This document shows positions 59,340 through 64,000 of a stretch of DNA of 64,000 nucleotides, piece after piece. Each line of letters begins with the position of its first letter. Within the stretch, counting starts at the first letter, position 1. The notes below the pieces were generated by a model that was not told where the DNA came from, made no database searches, and worked only from the letters and a program-made list of their open reading frames with translations. This stretch comes from Sipunculus nudus (lineage: Eukaryota; Annelida; Sipuncula; Golfingiida; Sipunculidae), in assembly GCA_026874595.1 (NCBI GenBank), contig CM049322.1, forward strand, positions 38,117,840 through 38,181,839, read 5' to 3'. Both the position numbers and the translations under genes were made by a program.

Positions 59340-61100
59340 TTAAGTTTATAACTATAACTATAACTATATTTATTTTATACAGCGCTTCTTTTACACGTAT
59401 GTTTCAAATGCGCTTTACAACTAAATCATAATATTTAAGAACAGAACCAAATATTTACTAAATTATCAATGACACTAAAAAGTTAAACTAGTTATATCAG
59501 TAAAAATATTATAAAAATATTTGGGTATAGTATTTTCTCAAAAAGGTAAGTTAAATGTCCTTCTTAAATTGTTAAAAAAACGTGGTATTGCTTCCAGTGC
59601 ATCTGGAATGCTATCCCATAGCTCTGCACCACAACCACTGAAAGATCGCGAAGCAAATGTTTTCCGTTTTGTAGGGGGTACTATGAGCCTTCTTACGCCC
59701 CTGTCAGATCTAAGCCCTTATCTGCCTGGTTTCTGTACCTCTATCAGTTTCTTAAGGTTATCTGGTGTAGTTCCTTCTAAGCTTTTGAAGACATCTGTCA
59801 AGAATTTATGTTGAATTCAAGCACGAATAGGTAACCAGTGTACTCTCTTCCGAGCTTCAGTTGACTTTCGTATTTTTCCTTGATTAATACTAATTTTGCT
59901 GCAATGTTTTGCACACGTTGTATTTATTAATTGATCTTTCTGGTAGACCAAATAAAATTCCATTGCAATAGTTAAGGTGAGACAGGATTAGTCCACGAAC
60001 TAATGTGTGAGTTGCTTTCATCGTGAGTATGGATATGATCTGCTTAATTCTATGAATATTATGCATTGCAGTTTTACATTTCAATGAAATGTGATTTTTG
60101 AAATTTAGCTGCTTGTCCAGCCAAGCTCCCAAGTATTTACAAGTATCTGAAAGTTCAGCGTGTTCTCCGTTTACATTTAACTGAGATGATGTGCATTTTG
60201 ATAACTGTCCATTTTTACCAAACATTATGAATTCTGTCTTGGAACTATTCCTTTTTAGTCTATTTAAAACCATCTACGTTTTAATGTCTTTCGCACAAGT
60301 TTCCAATTTTCGAATGGTGGCGTTCTCTGCTTGACGATTGTTAGCACTGAATGAACACTTAATTGCATAGTCATCTGCATATCCATGAAGTTGGATGTCT
60401 CCTGGAATAACCTTCTGTATTTACTGGCACACGCCAGGTAAAGAATGAGCCCTGCACAGCTTCCTTGAGGAACCGAAACAGCTAGGTCCATATTCCTTGA
60501 AAACTTCTCAACTATTTTCACTTTACATGATCTGCGTCGTAGGTAACTGTCAAACCATTCCAGAACTTTTCCATTTATACCGAATTTATTATATAACACT
60601 TCTAATAAAATTGAGTGATCAGCCGTGTCAAAAGCAGAAAAGACAGACCTTTTGCCATCAAAGGTGTAATTTCCTGACGTTCCATCGCCCATAATATATC
60701 ATTTGTCAGTTTGATTAGTGCAGTTTCACACGAGTAACTTGCTGTGTATGCTGACTGATAATCCGGCATTAATTCTTGGCATGTTGTATAAATAGTATGT
60801 TGATTAAATTCAGACAAGCTGGCTTTCTTGAGTACCTAAAATGGTAAATTACGCACAGGTCTGTTATTTGAAGATATTAATTCAAGACCAGTTTCTTTTC
60901 AGAAGGGGATGTACTATAGCCTCCTTCCAACTTCTGGGAAGTCTTCCTTCAACCAGTGAAATGTTTATAATGTCGTTTATTTTGCTGATCAATGCTGGAA
61001 GCATTTTCTTCAAAAGAATAGTTGGCAGTTCATCTGTTTCACAGGTCTTACTTGGAAAACAATTGATAATGGCTGTAACCTCTTTCTGAGATAGAGGCAT
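59340..61100 (-). pseudogene. LINE reverse transcriptase, minus strand, frameshifted
   Basis: From high to low coordinates: INCFPSKTCETDELPTILLK and PRSWKEAIVHPLLK (61100-60882); LMPDYQSAYTASYSCETALI (60817-60602); then FDTADHSILLEVLYNKFGIN, WFDSYLRRRSCKVKI and SVPQGSCAG (60692-60264). The A-D-D active-site region is in another frame (about 60370). Next are SKTEFIMFG, YLGAWLDKQLNFKNHI and LVRGLILSHLNYCNGILFGL (60273-59890). Finally comes a C-terminal stretch reading KRKTFASRSFSGCGAELWDS (about 59665). This is the RT and C-terminal part of an L2/CR1/jockey-like element. At least four frame changes show it is dead. The 3' end has a (TATAGT)n-type tail near 59346-59371. The 5' endonuclease part is missing. 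Confidence 0.9.
59346..59371 (-). repeat. LINE 3' tail microsatellite
   Basis: ATAACTATAACTATAACTAT on the plus strand, just beyond the LINE 3' region that contains AAATGCGCTTTACAAC. Short tandem tails of this kind end many L2/CR1/RTE-type elements. Confidence 0.6.
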
Positions 61101-61505
61101 GAAATTATTTAAAGATTTTACATCATTTCTTTTAGTTTACAATGGTTTTAATCACCGTGTATGCTAACTTTGGATTGTATGCAAGCCGAGACGCTCTAAG
61201 GAACAGCCACTCTCATTTGAATCAATACTAAGGCAACCCAGGCAGTATTTTGTAGCTCATGTTGTAATATTAAGGTGACTCAAACATCACATATGTGAAT
61301 TAGAAGCTGTAGTGAGAGCCTGTCTGCAATACCACCGCAAGGTTATTCAGTGTCAAACTTTGCCCTGTACTCACGGTATGTTATGGTTCAACATCTCCAG
61401 CTAAGGTCACCTCAAGAACAAAGCTGCTTCCTGAAGAAATGTGTAACATTATTTGAATTAAAAACATATTATGATGATCCAAATAACCTCCAAAAGTTAA
61501 CTGAT
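61101..61505. other. noncoding spacer
   Basis: Nothing recognised. Confidence 0.4.
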
Positions 61506-61980
61506 TGTTCCTCTCTCTCTCTCTCTCTGTCTGTCTCTCTCTCCACAAAATGTTATAGAAATCCCTTCATATTTAAGCAAATCCGCTTTCAAACAAACCA
61601 ACCACCCCAACCACCCAACCTCTCTCTCTCTCTCTCAAGGGAAATATAATACCTTGTTCCCTGGCATAGGTATAAGTAAAAATCTCCATCTTGATAATCG
61701 TGACCACACTCTCCCTCTGTCAGTCTCTCTCTCTCTCTCTCTCACTCTCTCTCGTTCTCTGTCTGTCTGGTTTTCTTTTTCTCTCTCTCACTTTCTCATC
61801 CTCTCTCTTTGTCTCTCTCTTTGTCTCTCTCTCCTCGCTCTCTCGCTCGCTCCCCCCCCTCTCTCTCTCTCTTTTTTTTTCTTCTTTCTCTCTCTATCTT
61901 TCTAGGGGAAATATAATACCTGGTTTCCTGGCTTAGGTATAATGAAAAGTCGCCATATTGATAATCGTGACCAACGCGTA
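61506..61980 (+). repeat. CT-rich blocks with a duplicated 75-bp segment
   Basis: (TC)n blocks at 61510-61545, 61620-61637 and 61712-61900. A segment with GGGAAATATAATACCT, CCTGGC-TAGGTATAA and CATnTTGATAATCGTGACCA occurs at 61637-61710 and again at 61904-61974, each right after a CT block. This is a local direct duplication of about 268 bp with expanded CT between the copies. Confidence 0.75.
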
Positions 61981-62878
61981 TCGTTGTTTTATAGGGATGG
62001 TTATGGACTTTATGGTCGTTGGAGCTGCTGTATAGCACAAATGAAGGCAAACCAGCGTCTATCCCAGCATGGTGCTTCCAGACACTCGGCGCTGTGTTGA
62101 ATCATTCCTACCTCACCCCATCCGCTTTCTTCCTACCCGTTACTGTGATCGTTTTTTTTTTCATAGGCGTCAAAACTTTTAAAAAAATATTGCGGCTAAT
62201 CAACCGGAATAGGTTTCGCGCCAAGGGAAGCGATAATACACTAAAAGCTCTAGGGCGATTGAGAATTCCTGGCGTTGCCTGCAAAATAGACGGACTACTT
62301 AACTTAATGACGGATTTACTCAGGATAATTCCTTTATACCCTCGCGGTTTTGTATGGAGCCACTTCAAAATGGCAAAAAGGTTGATTTATTAGCATCAAG
62401 TTTCTATGCGGGTCCTAGGCATAATTTTTGCGCAAATGAGATATAAGGTGAAAACGTATAATTCAAATTACCAAGGTGATTTAATTAGCACTTCGCAGAT
62501 GACAGATGGCTGTCATGTAGAACTTTTTAAATATTGTATCTAAATACAGGTTTTCATAGAAGTTATAAAAAAACGGTAGGTTGCCCTCCGTTTCAAAGAA
62601 AGTTGAAGATACGGGACGGTGACTCATTCCTTATTATCTGAAATTCCGGAATATAGGTTTCACAAGGAAGTAGCCTGGAGGAGGTCTTATTCCCCAACCC
62701 CGACCCCCTCCGCCATTTGCATGTGATGTTGAAGATAAATTTAATAACCAGACAATAAAAATATCTGATAGGGAGTTTATAGTATGAAAGTCATTTTCAA
62801 CAATTCATACATAGAAAGAGATTTCTCCCGGAGAGGTAAATAAAACATGAATTATTCGTTACTACGATTAAGTTATAT
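61981..62878. other. noncoding, no feature recognised
   Basis: Two overlapping chance frames (62019-62393 plus, 62108-62368 minus) have no domain. Confidence 0.4.
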
Positions 62879-62879
62879 A

Positions 62880-63794
62880 CAGTGGAACCCCGCCTTGCGA
62901 CCACCCCACAATTGCGACCACCCCACAATTACGACCATTTTGCTTGGTCCCGAATTTTTTTTAGTTTATTTTTGTTTAAAAATGACTCAAAATTACGACC
63001 ACCCCTGAATTCAGAATTACGACCAGATTTTCTGGCCCCAGCGCTAATGCGACCCCGCTAATGCGACCACCGCCGAGAAGTACTGAAACAACATTTGTCA
63101 CGAGTCAATGGCTGCGTCTTGTCACATACGCCTTAACGAAAGATCAAAGCGGGTAACAAGGTTTCTTAACCCGAGTGTTAATCTGGTCCCGCATGTCTTC
63201 CCTACTCGGTGTCTTCGCTGGGACTCGTTGAGGTGTAGGTTATAGATCAAAGAGGGTAACCATCGGCCTGATTACTTAATGAGCCGGTCTGACCTGGGGT
63301 CAGATGCTAATTGCCCCTCAGTGATCACCTGTAATACAGCCACTCTAAGTGTGGGGTTGCGGGCTTAATATTTCAACTCATCACATATTGTTCGATCCTC
63401 ATTGGTAAAATTAACGACCTAGTAAATCCTAAATGTGTTCATACCTTACTGACACTGAGTATTGAGCAGTCAGTAAAATGAATAAATAAAGCTTGCATGG
63501 GGGGAAAATCCCTCACATTAACTTGCCTTTTCTGATAGATCGTTGTCAGTTTATTTCTCTACTGGTTAAGTTTGCATTTAAATTGCTTGCTGTTAGGCAA
63601 CCATGCCTCTGAAAGAGCTCTACTTGAAGGATAAAGTGGCGTTTATCAAGGCGGCAACACCACGCGCAGTCAGCACCAAATGGCTCAGCAGTTTAGCGTC
63701 GGGAAAACTCAAGTGCACGCAATATATACGCAAGCGGAAGGCTAAATATATGACATCCACGTTTTATGTTCAATATGCATTCAGTAGGTTGTAA
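62880..63794 (+). mobile_element. pogo/Tigger-like transposon, 5' end and transposase start
   Basis: A TA (62878-62879) followed by CAGTGGAACCCCGCCTTGCG marks a pogo-type end, with GCGACCACCCCACAATT repeated inside it. About 720 bp later, the transposase-like frame begins at 63603. The 3' half and the other end were not found before 63900, so the copy is truncated or continues beyond the window. Confidence 0.62.
63603..63794 (+). pseudogene. CENP-B/pogo-type transposase N-terminal helix-turn-helix remnant
   Basis: The frame from 63603 starts MPLKELYLKDKVAFIKAA, which fits the first helix of a CENP-B-type DNA-binding domain. At about 63668 the fitting frame shifts and reads SQHQMAQQFSVGKTQVHAI, the recognition-helix part. 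It then returns to the first frame with RKRKAKY. Two frame changes within 50 codons show decay. It would bind the element's ends if intact. The catalytic DDE domain is absent. It lies downstream of the pogo-type terminus at 62880, which supports the call. Confidence 0.65.
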
Positions 63795-64000
63795 TCGCAT
63801 TGCCTTAGTGTTATTATTTGTTAATCATCAGTCACTACATATGTGTACATGTATATTAATTTTTATGATGAATAAATATGAGCAGCTACACACAAAAAAA
63901 CCATTCATAATAAGGGTCCTCCGCTAAGTAAAATATTTTGTTATAATTCACATTAAAGATATGCAGTAGATAAACTCTGATACACATTAAATATCAGCGT
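63795..64000. other. noncoding end of window
   Basis: AT-rich; no feature recognised. Confidence 0.4.

Noticed and set aside
59521-59814. Plus-strand frame of 97 codons
   Set aside because: It is the antisense shadow of the LINE C-terminal region, which reads sensibly on the minus strand.
62019-62393. Overlapping frames of 124 (plus) and 86 (minus) codons
   Set aside because: No domain, no repeat of the reading in relatives, and composition like the flanks. Cannot be supported as a gene.

Overview
This is a stretch of animal nuclear genome with no host gene that I can recognise. It has no long intact coding frame except ones produced by tandem repeats. It is AT-rich, full of (TA)n, (CT)n and (ATT)n microsatellites, and crowded with decayed transposable elements. 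The best clue to the organism is a tandem-repeat element near 21.9-26.2 kb. Its parts (core repeats, then an ACGG-type tetranucleotide microsatellite, then a short terminal hairpin) match the layout described for the bivalve 'pearl' (Helitron-like, non-autonomous) elements. I therefore infer a mollusc, most likely a bivalve. No species is claimed.

Layout. 0-5.2 kb: the 3' part of a decayed Ty3/gypsy-type LTR retrotransposon with the unusual order gag - protease - integrase - reverse transcriptase - RNase H - 3' LTR (Gmr1-like). 5.5-9.2 kb: a 78-bp minisatellite that stays open in all three forward frames and is interrupted by a 214-bp MITE with TIRs and a 5-bp target duplication. 10.6-11.9 kb: a Penelope-like terminal fragment and a 28-29 bp minisatellite with a 328-bp higher-order period. 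14.2 kb: a perfect 78-bp palindrome with no spacer. 14.6-15.0 kb: a solo copy of the pearl-like element. 15.8-17.3 kb: ACTCG-rich repeats leading into a 33-bp minisatellite. 21.9-26.2 kb: the multi-unit pearl-like element. 27.9, 52.2, 55.9 (minus strand) and 58.2 kb: solo LTRs of the same family as the 3' LTR at 4.3 kb, three of them with matching 4-bp flanks. 32.5-33.9 kb: MITE and hAT-like pieces, next to a dispersed repeat found again at 41.9 kb. 34.0-35.2 kb: two abutting non-LTR retrotransposon fragments. 53.0-54.4 kb: a 1.4-kb element with arms of about 200 bp that carries a SINE. 56.8-57.3 kb: a pair of nearly identical inverted arms with hammerhead-like core words. 59.3-61.1 kb: a frameshifted LINE reverse transcriptase (minus strand). 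62.9-63.8 kb: a pogo/Tigger-type end and transposase N-terminus.

The remaining intervals (for example 29.5-30.7, 36.9-39.5, 43.0-45.6, 47.7-50.6 and 54.6-55.8 kb) look like single-copy noncoding sequence. Some could hold conserved regulatory DNA, but sequence alone cannot decide that. No operon, CRISPR array, rRNA or canonical tRNA gene was found. The strongest points for follow-up are the integrase-before-RT retrotransposon and its LTR family, the pearl-like element with expanded units of about 340 bp, the three-frame-open minisatellite, the perfect palindrome, and the Penelope-like inverted pair.
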